A stretch of 64,000 bases of DNA, from the NCBI RefSeq assembly GCF_008329945.1, contig NZ_CP035807.1, positions 1,116,001 to 1,180,000 of the forward strand, written 5' to 3'. The stretch is from Thiospirochaeta perfilievii. GTDB taxonomy: Bacteria; Spirochaetota; Spirochaetia; DSM-2461. Shown here piece after piece: positions 1-8,610 of this stretch. The notes below the pieces were generated by a model. That model searched no databases and was not told where the DNA came from. It was given only the letters and a program-made list of their open reading frames with translations. Position 1 is the first letter of the stretch; each line of letters starts with the position of its first letter. Made by a program: the position numbers and the translations under genes.

Positions 1-1
1 A

Positions 2-172
2 AGACTCAATGAAGCCAGTAAGTTATTATTACAAAGTAATATAAAAATATACGAAGTAGCCCAGAGTGTAGGTTATATGGATGTTAATTATTTTATGAAG
101 AAATTTGAGAGACAATTCAGTACAACACCTAAGCAGTACAGAAAAAACTATAATAAGTCCATTAAAATATAA
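2..172 (+). CDS. AraC-family regulator, C-terminal fragment
   Basis: Reading frame open from the window edge to a TAA, giving the last 56 residues of a protein. It shows the second helix-turn-helix of AraC/XylS regulators: EVAQSVGYMDVNYFMKKF followed by the family signature region TTPKQYRK. The start lies outside the window. It directly precedes a sugar ABC transporter, so it may be the YesN-type response regulator that commonly controls such transporters; only the DNA-binding end is visible, so a receiver domain is inference. Confidence 0.85.
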   Translation, partial: RLNEASKLLLQSNIKIYEVAQSVGYMDVNYFMKKFERQFSTTPKQYRKNYNKSIKI

Positions 173-224
173 TTTTTACATATTAATTATAGTAAATATC
201 AATAAAATTCAATATTTATTCTTG

Positions 225-253
225 TTGCACGCAAAAATAAGTAGGGGGATAAT
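225..253 (+). promoter_or_regulatory. Candidate sigma70 promoter of the sugar ABC operon
   Basis: TTGCAC (225-230) and GATAAT (248-253) are separated by 17 bases, about 30 bases upstream of the binding-protein start. A good Shine-Dalgarno (AGGAGA) lies between the promoter and the ATG. Pattern match only. Confidence 0.45.
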
Positions 254-283
254 GAAATATAATTATTTAATAGGAGATTTTAA

Positions 284-1933
284 ATGAAAAAACAGTTGAT
301 CGCTTTAATAGCATTGTCACTTGTTTCTGTAATGTCTTTTGCCAATTCTAACAAAGAGCAAAAGGGTGCAGATGGAAAAACAACCTTATCGATTTTTATT
401 GGTGAGAGTATGCCGGACTATCCAGCAGATGGAACTATTGTAGGAGATAGAGTATCTGAGTTAGCAAATGTTGATTATGAGTTCGAATTCCTTGTAGGGG
501 AACTACAAACAAGAACTGGTATAATGCTAGCATCTGGAGATTACCCAGATATTATTAATGCTAGAGGTGAACAGCATAGATTTTTAAATGCAGGTGCTCT
601 ACTACCTTTAAATGATTTAATTACAACCCATGCTCCAAACCTTAAAAAAATGCTTGGTGACCAGTACTGGGAAGCTTTAAAAGAGGAAGATGGAAATATA
701 TATATACTACCTGACCTAATCCCTTATGGAGAGACTAACTATACAGATGCTGATAAGGGTTGGTGGATTCAAAAAGCAGTTTTAAAAGAAGCTGGTTGGC
801 CTGAAGTTAAAAAATTCGAAGACTACTGGAAATTAATTGAAAACTATAAGATGAAACACCCGGAGATTAATGGTGAAGAGACTATTGGTTTTGAACCTTT
901 AACATATGACTGGTATAGAGACTACTTATATACTGCAGCACCTCTTTTAGAGGGAATGTACTCTGATAACCCAATTATCAACAAAATTAATGGTAAATGG
1001 AGAGTTTCTCCCCTTGATGGAACAGACTTGGAGTATAAATACTTTAAATTTATGAACGAACAGTTTAACAAAGGGTTAATAGACCCAGAAGGTTTTGTTG
1101 CTGATAAAGATCAATATATTGCAAAAATTGCTTCAGGAAGAGTTTTAGGGATATTTGATGAGTACTGGATTATGAATGAGGCTCAAGAGATATTAAAAGA
1201 TGAAAACCCAGATAGAATATTTGTAGCCCTTCCTCTTACATGGGATGGTGGAGATGATCAATACCACTATGCTAAAGCTTTAGCAACAGGTTTAGGAACT
1301 TCCATTACAACATCTTGTAAAGACCCAGTTGCAGCTATAAAATTCCTTGATACTTTAGCTACAGATGAGATACAAAAACTAGCTACATGGGGTGTTGAAG
1401 GTGTTGATTACTCTATAGATTCTAAGGGTAAATTTGCTAAAACAGCAGACCAAGTAAAACAGATGGACGAGAACGGAAACTGGTTCTACCCAGTTTGGGG
1501 TGGAAAATACTTCTACGAGTTCCTACCTTCAATGGACGGAACATTTGATGATGGAAATGCAACTAGATTTGGTATGCAACCTTCAGTATTTAAAGAGGGT
1601 TTAAGAGATTCACAAAAAGAAGTTCTTGATGCTTATGGTTTAGATAGTTTCTATGAGATGTTTACTCCAGCAAGTAACGAGAGAGCGATGTACTCTCCTC
1701 TATGGTCAATTGCTCCTGTTACAGGTTCTGATGAAGACCTAGTAGGAACTAAAATTTACGACTTAAGAACTAAATACTGTGCACTTGCAATGACTGCAGA
1801 GCCAGGTGATTTCCAAAATGTATGGGATGAATGGATGAGTCAGATCTCTGATGAAGATTTAGAGATTCAAACTAACTTCTACCAAGAAGCTATTAACAAA
1901 AGATTAGCTGGTTACGGTGTAGATAACGAATAA
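284..1933 (+). CDS. Extracellular solute-binding protein of a carbohydrate ABC transporter
   Basis: 549-residue periplasmic binding protein. Residues 1-20 form a signal peptide ending in an FA-N type cleavage site, with no lipobox cysteine. The mature protein has the family 1 (LipO/LplA-like) layout, with MLASGDYPDII near residue 85 and a tryptophan-rich ligand-binding part. Such proteins serve the LplB/YtcP class of permeases that import oligosaccharides; the actual sugar cannot be read from the sequence. The ATPase is not encoded nearby, so a shared MsmK-type ATPase is inferred. The start has a good ribosome binding site. Confidence 0.9.
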   Translation: MKKQLIALIALSLVSVMSFANSNKEQKGADGKTTLSIFIGESMPDYPADGTIVGDRVSELANVDYEFEFLVGELQTRTGIMLASGDYPDIINARGEQHRFLNAGALLPLNDLITTHAPNLKKMLGDQYWEALKEEDGNIYILPDLIPYGETNYTDADKGWWIQKAVLKEAGWPEVKKFEDYWKLIENYKMKHPEINGEETIGFEPLTYDWYRDYLYTAAPLLEGMYSDNPIINKINGKWRVSPLDGTDLEYKYFKFMNEQFNKGLIDPEGFVADKDQYIAKIASGRVLGIFDEYWIMNEAQEILKDENPDRIFVALPLTWDGGDDQYHYAKALATGLGTSITTSCKDPVAAIKFLDTLATDEIQKLATWGVEGVDYSIDSKGKFAKTADQVKQMDENGNWFYPVWGGKYFYEFLPSMDGTFDDGNATRFGMQPSVFKEGLRDSQKEVLDAYGLDSFYEMFTPASNERAMYSPLWSIAPVTGSDEDLVGTKIYDLRTKYCALAMTAEPGDFQNVWDEWMSQISDEDLEIQTNFYQEAINKRLAGYGVDNE

Positions 1934-1940
1934 AATTACT

Positions 1941-1962
1941 TAGTCCCCTTTTCTGGGGACTA
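1941..1962 (+). terminator. Intra-operon hairpin after the binding-protein gene
   Basis: Perfect 8-bp stem (TAGTCCCC / GGGGACTA) with a 6-base loop, 8 bases after the binding-protein stop codon, followed by a short U-rich stretch. It sits before the permease genes. This is the usual arrangement for partial termination or mRNA protection that yields more binding protein than permease. Confidence 0.6.
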
Positions 1963-2000
1963 TTTTCACAATATAAAATAAAAATACTGGGAGAATAAAG

Positions 2001-2927
2001 ATGGGAAAGGGCAAAACTGCCACTCTCTTTAAAGAGTTAGGAAGAAATAAAACATTATTATTAATGATAATGCCATTTGTTATACATCTTATAATATTTA
2101 GATATGTTCCAATATGGGGCTGGATTATGGCTTTTCAGGATTACAATCCTCTAAAAGGGGTTTCAGGATCTGAGTTTGTTGGTTTAAAACACTTTAAAGC
2201 ACTATTTTCAGAGCCTTTATTTTTAAAAGTAATAAGAAATACACTGGCAATATCAACAATAAAACTTGTTTTAGGGACATCCACATCACTATTCCTGGCA
2301 ATACTATTAAACGAAACAAGAAATAAATACTTTAAAAGTATAACACAGACTATAACATCCCTACCCCACTTTATTTCATGGGTTGTAACAGCGAGTTTAG
2401 TTAGAGAGATGTTATCCACTGATGGTGGAATGGTTAATGAGTTCCTTATGTTTATTAAGGTAATAGATAAACCTATATTATGGTTAGGAGTTCAAAAGTA
2501 CTTCTGGTGGCTTATGGGTTGGACAAATGTTTGGAAAGAGATCGGTTGGGGTGCAATAATATACCTTGCAGCTATGACTGGAATAGATAGTCAGCTATAT
2601 GAAGCTGCAAAAATTGATGGAGCTAGTAGAATTCAACGAATTATACATGTAACAATTCCTGGTATTAAAGCGACTTTCTTAATTTTACTAATTATGAATA
2701 TTGGTTATATGTTAAATGCTGGATATGAGCAGATGTTCTTATTAAAAAGTGGTCTTACACAGGATGTAGCCCAGGTATTTGAACTATTTGCTATTGAGTG
2801 GGGTTTAAATAAACTAAGATACTCATTTGCTGCTGCAAGTGGAATTTTTGCCAGTGTAGTAAGTATTATTTTAATTACAGTAACCAATAAAATATCCCAT
2901 AAACTAGGTGAAACGGCACTGTTCTAG
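2001..2927 (+). CDS. Sugar ABC transporter permease (LplB-like)
   Basis: 308-residue inner-membrane permease with about six transmembrane segments, beginning with a hydrophobic helix after a basic N-terminus. The cytoplasmic EAA loop is visible as YEAAKIDGASRIQRIIHVTIPG near residue 200, the site that docks the ATPase. Forms a heterodimer with the next gene, which starts 10 bases downstream. Confidence 0.92.
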   Translation: MGKGKTATLFKELGRNKTLLLMIMPFVIHLIIFRYVPIWGWIMAFQDYNPLKGVSGSEFVGLKHFKALFSEPLFLKVIRNTLAISTIKLVLGTSTSLFLAILLNETRNKYFKSITQTITSLPHFISWVVTASLVREMLSTDGGMVNEFLMFIKVIDKPILWLGVQKYFWWLMGWTNVWKEIGWGAIIYLAAMTGIDSQLYEAAKIDGASRIQRIIHVTIPGIKATFLILLIMNIGYMLNAGYEQMFLLKSGLTQDVAQVFELFAIEWGLNKLRYSFAAASGIFASVVSIILITVTNKISHKLGETALF

Positions 2928-2936
2928 GAGGACAAA

Positions 2937-3827
2937 ATGACTGAAAAAACTTCAAATATAATTTTCGATTCTATTAAGCTTTTTGTCTTAATATTTTTAT
3001 TGATAATAACTTTATACCCATTTTTAAATCTACTTGCTATATCATTTAATGAAGCCCAAGATACAGCAAAGGGTGGAATTACTCTATTTCCTAGGGTTTT
3101 TAGTACGGCAAGCTACAGAACTCTATTTAGACTGCCAGAACTCTTTACAGGTTTTGTAAACTCTGTTTTAAGAACAGTAATTGGATCTGTAACCCAGGTA
3201 TTCTCCTGTGCTATGATAGCCTATGTTTTAAGTAGAAAGAGCTTTCCACTAAGAAAACCTCTATCCCTTCTTTGGATATTTACAATGTATGTTAGTGGTG
3301 GACTTATTCCATACTACTTTTTAATGAGAAGTTTAGGTTTATTAAATAACTTTCATATATACTGGATTCCTGGTTTAACATCAGCATTTACAATAATTGT
3401 TATTAGAACTTATATTATAGGTCTACCTGAATCCTTAATTGAAGCTGCAAAGGTTGAGGGTGCTGGAGAGTTTAGAATTTTTATGCAGATAATTTTACCC
3501 CTGGCAATTCCAGTATTGGCAACAATGGCACTTTTTGCAGCAGTTGATCACTGGAACTCATGGGTTGATACATGGTTATTTAACCCAAAAAAGAAGGAGT
3601 TAACTACACTCCAGTATGAGTTAATGAAAAAACTATCAAGTACAAACTCTTCTAAGGCTGGGAAACTAGGCGCTGCGGCGAAACGTGGTTCAAGGTCTGG
3701 AGGAACAACACCTAAATCTATTAGGGCGGCTATGACTATGATAGCAGCTGTACCAATTATGCTTGTTTACCCATTTTTACAAAAATACTTTGTAACAGGT
3801 CTTACTCTAGGTGGTGTAAAAGAGTAA
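2937..3827 (+). CDS. Sugar ABC transporter permease (YtcP/LplC-like)
   Basis: 296-residue partner permease with six predicted membrane helices. The EAA loop IEAAKVEGAGEFRIFMQIIL lies near residue 165, and the characteristic C-terminus ends in FVTGLTLGGVKE. A glycine/serine/lysine-rich stretch (about residues 235-255) precedes the last membrane helix. Ends the transporter operon. Confidence 0.92.
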   Translation: MTEKTSNIIFDSIKLFVLIFLLIITLYPFLNLLAISFNEAQDTAKGGITLFPRVFSTASYRTLFRLPELFTGFVNSVLRTVIGSVTQVFSCAMIAYVLSRKSFPLRKPLSLLWIFTMYVSGGLIPYYFLMRSLGLLNNFHIYWIPGLTSAFTIIVIRTYIIGLPESLIEAAKVEGAGEFRIFMQIILPLAIPVLATMALFAAVDHWNSWVDTWLFNPKKKELTTLQYELMKKLSSTNSSKAGKLGAAAKRGSRSGGTTPKSIRAAMTMIAAVPIMLVYPFLQKYFVTGLTLGGVKE

Positions 3828-3841
3828 TTTTGTTGCTTTAA

Positions 3842-3882
3842 CCTCAAGAATACACTAGAGTATATATAGCGAATTCTTGAGG
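3842..3882 (+). terminator. Inverted repeat before the antiporter gene
   Basis: A 10-bp perfect stem (CCTCAAGAAT / ATTCTTGAGG) with a 21-base AT-rich loop lies between the permease stop and the antiporter start. There is no U run, so it may be a factor-assisted terminator for the transporter operon or a structured leader or operator of the antiporter gene. Confidence 0.4.
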
Positions 3883-3889
3883 GCTTTAT

Positions 3890-6049
3890 ATGAATAAAAA
3901 ACGAACTATACTATTTTTACTACTACTAATTTCAATTCCACTATTTTCCAGTGAGATACAGACAGATACCCATAATATTACCCATAAAATGACAATGTTA
4001 GTATTTCAACTAGGTATTATTATCTTTTTTGCCAAATTCTTTGGGCGGTTTTTAGCAAAACTTGGAATGCCATCGGTTTTAGGTGAACTTATTGCCGGTA
4101 TATTTATTGGACCCCACTTTCTTGGAGGAATACCATTTTTAGGCTTTACAGAGGGTCTGTTCCCCCTAGTACATGGGAATGTACCTGTGACCACTGAGTT
4201 ATGGGCTATATCTGTTTTAGCCTCTATAGTTCTGCTTTTCCACGCAGGATTAGAAACCGATTTAAACCTCTTTATGAGATACTCACTAAAGGGAGCCGTT
4301 GTAGGTATCTCTGGTGTTATATTCTCTTTTATAGGGGGTGTATGGTTTGCAATGACCTTTATGAAACTAACATTTATGGATCCTGTTACCCTATTCCTAG
4401 GTGTTCTTAGTATAGCGACAAGTGTTGGTATTACAGCTAGAATATTATCAGAACAGAGAAAGGTCGACTCCCCTGAAGGGGTTACAATTTTAGCTGCCGC
4501 TGTTATAGATGATGTTTTAGGTATTATAATTTTAGCAATTATTCTAGGTATAGTTAGTGTACTATCAAGTGGAGAGGCAAATGCACAAATAGACTGGAAT
4601 GCTATTGGATTTATCGCTTTTAAAGCCATTGGAGTTTGGTTAGGTGTTACAGCCCTTGGATTAATATTTGCATCAAAAATAAGTAGTTTTCTTAAACTAT
4701 TTAAAGATAAGGTTAATATTGCAGTTGCAGGTTTAGCTTTAGCATTAATTTTTGCAGGTATTTTTGAATCTGCAGGTTTAGCTTTAATTATTGGAGCCTA
4801 TGTATTAGGTTTAAGTCTATCTAAAACAGATATAAGTTTTGTTATACAGGATGCAATTCACCCTATAGCAGAGTTTATTATTCCTATTTTCTTTGCGGTT
4901 ATGGGAATGATGGTAGATATTCATATTCTCTTTAGTAAAGAGGTTCTTTTCCTTGGTTTCATCTACGGTATTATCGCCATATTCACAAAACTTTTAGCTT
5001 GTGGTATCCCATCTCTATTTTTAAACTTTAATATGTTAGGAGCATTAAGAATTGGAGTTGGAATGATACCAAGGGGAGAGGTAGCCCTTATTATTGCAGG
5101 AATTGGGGTTGGTGATGGTATATTAAACTCAGAAATTTTTGGTATTGCAGTTTTAATGACCCTTTTATCCACAATATCTCCTCCACCTATATTAACAAAA
5201 TTACTGCAAAATCCTAAAAAAGGGACAAAAAAGGAAATTAAAGGTAGTAATTCCATATCTACAAAGTTTGACTTCCCTACTGGAACATTAACCGACTTAG
5301 CTGTGGATAAAATTGTAACGGCATTAACAGGAGAAGGGTTCTTTAGTCATAAGATGGAGATCGAGGGGGATAAAATATACCAATTAAGAAAGGATAATAT
5401 ATTCTTTACCCTATTTCACTTTTATAAAACTGTAGAGATCATATCCGATAAGGAGGATCTAGTCTTTGTAAAAACCATTGTATACGAAGCTCTTCTTGCC
5501 CTTAATCAGAGTATTAAGAAGCTTCAAGACATGGCAAAACCTGAGGAGATGAAAAAAGATATCCTAGAGAGTAACTCAGAGAGCAGAAAGAACTATAGCC
5601 TTCTAAAATCTGCCCTTAACCCTGATACAATAAGACTTTCATTAAACTCTGAAAAGAAGAGTGATATACTAGAAGAGATTGTGGATATTTTATATGAAAA
5701 TGGTGATATAACAAATAGAGATGAAGTATTAAAAGAGGTAATTGAGAGGGAGAAGTTAATGAGTACAGGGCTTCAAAATGGGATAGCTATACCCCACTGT
5801 AAAACAGACTCGGTAAGCTCTATAAAAACTGTGGTTGCCCTTTGTAGGGATGGGGTAGATTTTGATTCATTAGATGGTCTTCCTACACGGATAATAGTCT
5901 TTATAGTCTCACCTAAATCTAACCCTGGACCACATATTCAGTTCCTATCAGCAATTGGAACAATACTTAATAATAAACACTCCCTTCTTGAGATCTTAGA
6001 TTCAAAAACCCCTGTGGGAGTTAGGGATACAATATTAGGTAAGGCGTAA
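3890..6049 (+). CDS. Na+/H+ antiporter (CPA2 family) fused to a PTS EIIA domain
   Basis: 719 residues. A signal-like hydrophobic N-terminus is followed by a CPA2/KefB-type exchanger of about 12-13 helices up to roughly residue 440 (GRFLAKLGMPSVLGELIAGI, LFHAGLETD, IDDVLGI, MIPRGEVALI). A hydrophilic linker leads to a PTS EIIA type-2 (fructose/nitrogen PTS) domain from about residue 585. His636, in the motif GIAIPHCKT, is the expected phosphorylation site. Exchange of Na+ or K+ for H+ at the inner membrane, modulated by EIIA, is inferred from the fusion. Overlaps the next gene by one base (TAATG). Confidence 0.9.
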   Translation: MNKKRTILFLLLLISIPLFSSEIQTDTHNITHKMTMLVFQLGIIIFFAKFFGRFLAKLGMPSVLGELIAGIFIGPHFLGGIPFLGFTEGLFPLVHGNVPVTTELWAISVLASIVLLFHAGLETDLNLFMRYSLKGAVVGISGVIFSFIGGVWFAMTFMKLTFMDPVTLFLGVLSIATSVGITARILSEQRKVDSPEGVTILAAAVIDDVLGIIILAIILGIVSVLSSGEANAQIDWNAIGFIAFKAIGVWLGVTALGLIFASKISSFLKLFKDKVNIAVAGLALALIFAGIFESAGLALIIGAYVLGLSLSKTDISFVIQDAIHPIAEFIIPIFFAVMGMMVDIHILFSKEVLFLGFIYGIIAIFTKLLACGIPSLFLNFNMLGALRIGVGMIPRGEVALIIAGIGVGDGILNSEIFGIAVLMTLLSTISPPPILTKLLQNPKKGTKKEIKGSNSISTKFDFPTGTLTDLAVDKIVTALTGEGFFSHKMEIEGDKIYQLRKDNIFFTLFHFYKTVEIISDKEDLVFVKTIVYEALLALNQSIKKLQDMAKPEEMKKDILESNSESRKNYSLLKSALNPDTIRLSLNSEKKSDILEEIVDILYENGDITNRDEVLKEVIEREKLMSTGLQNGIAIPHCKTDSVSSIKTVVALCRDGVDFDSLDGLPTRIIVFIVSPKSNPGPHIQFLSAIGTILNNKHSLLEILDSKTPVGVRDTILGKA

Positions 6050-6603
6050 TGGATATTAAAAATATTACTCCTGAAGAGGCTTTAGATATTCGACACCAAG
6101 TTCTTTGGCCTAATAAACCTAAGGAGTTTTGCAAGCTTGAAGATGATTATAAGGGAATCCATTACGGAGGTTTTCTTAATGGTAAATTAGTTTGTGTAGC
6201 CTCAATTTTTATAGAAAATAATAGTGCTCGTTTAAGGAAATTCGCAACCCTTACTGAGTTCCAGGGTAAAGGTTATGGAACCCTGTTAATTAAACATATA
6301 ATATCTGATTTAAAAGGGACAAATGCTACGGGCTTAAAGCCAGTCGTTACTCCGGGGACAAATGCTACGGGCTTAAAGCCAGTCGTTACTCCGGGGACAA
6401 ATGCTACGGGCTTAAAGCCAGTCGTTACTCCGGGGACAAATGCTACGGGCTTAAAGCCAGTCGTTACGCATTTGTGGTGTGATGCAAGAATAACTGCTAA
6501 AGACTTCTACAATCGCTTTAAAATGAGTAGTACTGGTGAGACTTTTTTTAAAAGCGACGTAGAGTATATTGTAATGGAGAGAAAGATTAAGTCCTCTCTT
6601 TAA
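6049..6603 (+). CDS. GNAT N-acetyltransferase interrupted by an in-frame repeat array
   Basis: 184 residues. Residues 1-90 and about 143-184 together make an ordinary GNAT acetyltransferase: acetyl-CoA loop FQGKGYGTLLIKHII, then HLWCDARITAKDFYNRFKM, the usual C-terminal strand-helix. Between them, residues about 91-142 are four copies of a 13-residue unit (TNATGLKPVVTPG), encoded by the DNA repeat at 6319-6475. The insertion falls in the loop before the strand that starts HLWCDAR, where extra residues could be tolerated. Substrate unknown. Its 3' end overlaps the convergent fbp gene by 17 bases. Confidence 0.85.
   Translation: MDIKNITPEEALDIRHQVLWPNKPKEFCKLEDDYKGIHYGGFLNGKLVCVASIFIENNSARLRKFATLTEFQGKGYGTLLIKHIISDLKGTNATGLKPVVTPGTNATGLKPVVTPGTNATGLKPVVTPGTNATGLKPVVTHLWCDARITAKDFYNRFKMSSTGETFFKSDVEYIVMERKIKSSL
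6319..6475 (+). repeat. Four tandem copies of a ~39-bp palindromic element inside a coding region
   Basis: Units at 6319-6357, 6358-6396, 6397-6435 and 6436-6475. The first three are exact 39-base copies ending ACTCCGGGG. The last, of 40 bases, is the complete form, with outer arms ACAAATGC / GCATTTGT and an inner stem GGCTT-A-AAGCC. Unit length is 13 codons, so copy-number change keeps the reading frame. The sequence looks like a dispersed palindromic element that inserted in frame and then partly amplified. Confidence 0.9.
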
Positions 6604-8554
6604 TTTCACCCTTTCTATAGGCAAGCAGAAGCTCTTTTAATAGATCAATATGTCTAATTAGAGTTTTACCCTTATCAGTATCCTTTACCATGATTCTATT
6701 TGGAGATCTCTCTAATATCATTTTAGAGGTGTATATATCTTCATCAAGTTCTATAGCAGCTTGGGTAGACTCAAAGGCCTTATGGGAAGAGAGTATAAAC
6801 CCCCATGAGTTATAAACAAGGGTATAACCTGCAATTCCAGTCTCTTTCTGATACGCCTTAGAAAAACCACCATCAATAACAATAAGCCGGCCATCCGCTT
6901 TTACAGGACTCTCACCCTTTTTAACAGCTACAGGCACATGTCCATTAATTATATGGGCGTCCTTATTAAGTCCAAACTCTTTAAGAATATTTATACAAAC
7001 CTCTTCATTATCCCTAAACTTATAGTAGGCATTCTTCTTCTCTTCCCTTACCTTTTTATTATTAGTAAAGTAACGCTCAAAACTTGCCATCTTCTCCTTA
7101 CCAAAAAGTGGAGACTCCTTCCCACTCCAAAGATACCACATCATATCCTGGCCAATCTGCTTCTCAGCTGGGTTTGTGGAAAAATACCCCTGTCTCGCTA
7201 GCTTATCCGCATAGTCTAAGTACTCTTTTGGGCCAAGTTCTACATTATCAACAATACGCTTATTAAAAGTTGCATCATCATTTAAAAGAATACAGCCGTG
7301 GTAAAGAAGATTGTTATTATGCACACTATAAACACTTCCCTTAGAAAATAGAAACCTAACATGGTCCTGTAACTTATCACTATAAACAAAGGATTGTTGT
7401 AAATTCCTAATTACAGCCTTCTCTTCACTGGTTAAGGAGTATGGGTTACTTGGATCTAATGTTGGAAAGTTAGTGTCGATTAAATTACATTTAACTCCAT
7501 CAATCTCTACGGTTTTACTATTAAAATCCATTTTATCTAGAAGCAGTCTATCTTCCATTCCATACTCTGGACGTCTTTTAATAACCTGCCCTTCAATCTT
7601 CATCTGCATAATAGTTATTGCCTTGTGCATTCTAGAGTGAACTAATTTCTCCCTTGTACTGATAGATTCATCATCCTGGGAGATAGTCTGAAACTCTGTA
7701 CATGGGTCATCATTATACGCATCCATAGCAAAGGATGCTAAGGGTAACATACTAATTCCATATCCGTTTTCCAATGTCTTAATATTCCCATACCTAAGGG
7801 AAACCCTAATAACATTAGCAATACAGGCAAAGGACCCAGCTGCTGCCCCCATCCAAACAATGTCGTGGTTACCCCACTGGATATCAACCTTATGGTAACC
7901 CATCAATCTATCCATTATGGTATGTGCCCCGGAACCTCGATCAAAAATATCACCGATTACGTGTAGGTGGGCTACAACCATTCTCTGTATAAGTTCACTT
8001 AAAGCGACTACAAAGGCCTCCGCTCTACCTGTGGAGATAATAGTCTCAATTATCGATTTATAATAGTCATGTTTATTATCAAGGGTCTCCTGTTCATGTA
8101 ATAGCTCTTCTATTATATGGACAAACTCATTATCAAGAGCCTCTCTTATCATAGATCTAGTATATTTTGCAGAGGTATAACGACACATCCTTATTAATCT
8201 AAAAAGTAATACACTTAACCACTCATCCTGGTCCCCATCATCTACATTAGATAATAACATTGCAAGTTTTTGCCTAGGATAATAAATAATTGTAGCAAGG
8301 GTTCTCTTCTCTTTTTCTAAAAGAGTTCCTTCAAAGACTTCATCTATCTTAATTTTTATAGAACCACTTCCATTTTTTAAAACATGATTAAACGCTTCAT
8401 CTTCCCCATGAATATCAGATACAAAGTGTTCAGTACCCTTAGGAAGGTTTAAAAGGGCACTTTGATTAATAATCTCTGTACTCACTTTTGCAATAGTTGG
8501 ATATTGCTTAGATAATAAATTTAAATACTCTCTTTCTAATACTTTTTTGTTCAT
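6587..8554 (-). CDS. fbp: Fructose-1,6-bisphosphatase, class III
   Basis: 655 residues, the length expected for the Firmicutes-type (class III) FBPase, which removes the 1-phosphate of fructose-1,6-bisphosphate in gluconeogenesis. Metallophosphatase signatures are visible: HFVSDIHGEDEAF, HVIGDIFDRGSGAH, WGNHDIVWMGAAAG and, late in the protein, INGHVPV with IVIDGGFSKAY. Monocistronic and convergent with the acetyltransferase. Confidence 0.95.
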   Translation of the reverse strand: MNKKVLEREYLNLLSKQYPTIAKVSTEIINQSALLNLPKGTEHFVSDIHGEDEAFNHVLKNGSGSIKIKIDEVFEGTLLEKEKRTLATIIYYPRQKLAMLLSNVDDGDQDEWLSVLLFRLIRMCRYTSAKYTRSMIREALDNEFVHIIEELLHEQETLDNKHDYYKSIIETIISTGRAEAFVVALSELIQRMVVAHLHVIGDIFDRGSGAHTIMDRLMGYHKVDIQWGNHDIVWMGAAAGSFACIANVIRVSLRYGNIKTLENGYGISMLPLASFAMDAYNDDPCTEFQTISQDDESISTREKLVHSRMHKAITIMQMKIEGQVIKRRPEYGMEDRLLLDKMDFNSKTVEIDGVKCNLIDTNFPTLDPSNPYSLTSEEKAVIRNLQQSFVYSDKLQDHVRFLFSKGSVYSVHNNNLLYHGCILLNDDATFNKRIVDNVELGPKEYLDYADKLARQGYFSTNPAEKQIGQDMMWYLWSGKESPLFGKEKMASFERYFTNNKKVREEKKNAYYKFRDNEEVCINILKEFGLNKDAHIINGHVPVAVKKGESPVKADGRLIVIDGGFSKAYQKETGIAGYTLVYNSWGFILSSHKAFESTQAAIELDEDIYTSKMILERSPNRIMVKDTDKGKTLIRHIDLLKELLLAYRKGEIKERT

Positions 8555-8610
8555 TAATATTCCTTTTATGATAAAATATCAGTCAAATGGCTATTTAGCA
8601 AGGAAAGGTT

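Noticed and set aside
105-287. 60-codon frame before the sugar-binding protein
   Set aside because: It overlaps the end of the AraC-type gene and the promoter region, has no ribosome site and no recognisable product.
4006-4629. 207-codon minus-strand frame inside the antiporter gene
   Set aside because: Shadow of a membrane-protein gene; no start site, no similarity, opposite to a clear CDS.
6319-6475. CRISPR-like short tandem repeats
   Set aside because: Units abut without spacers and are translated in frame; this is a palindromic repeat array, not a CRISPR.
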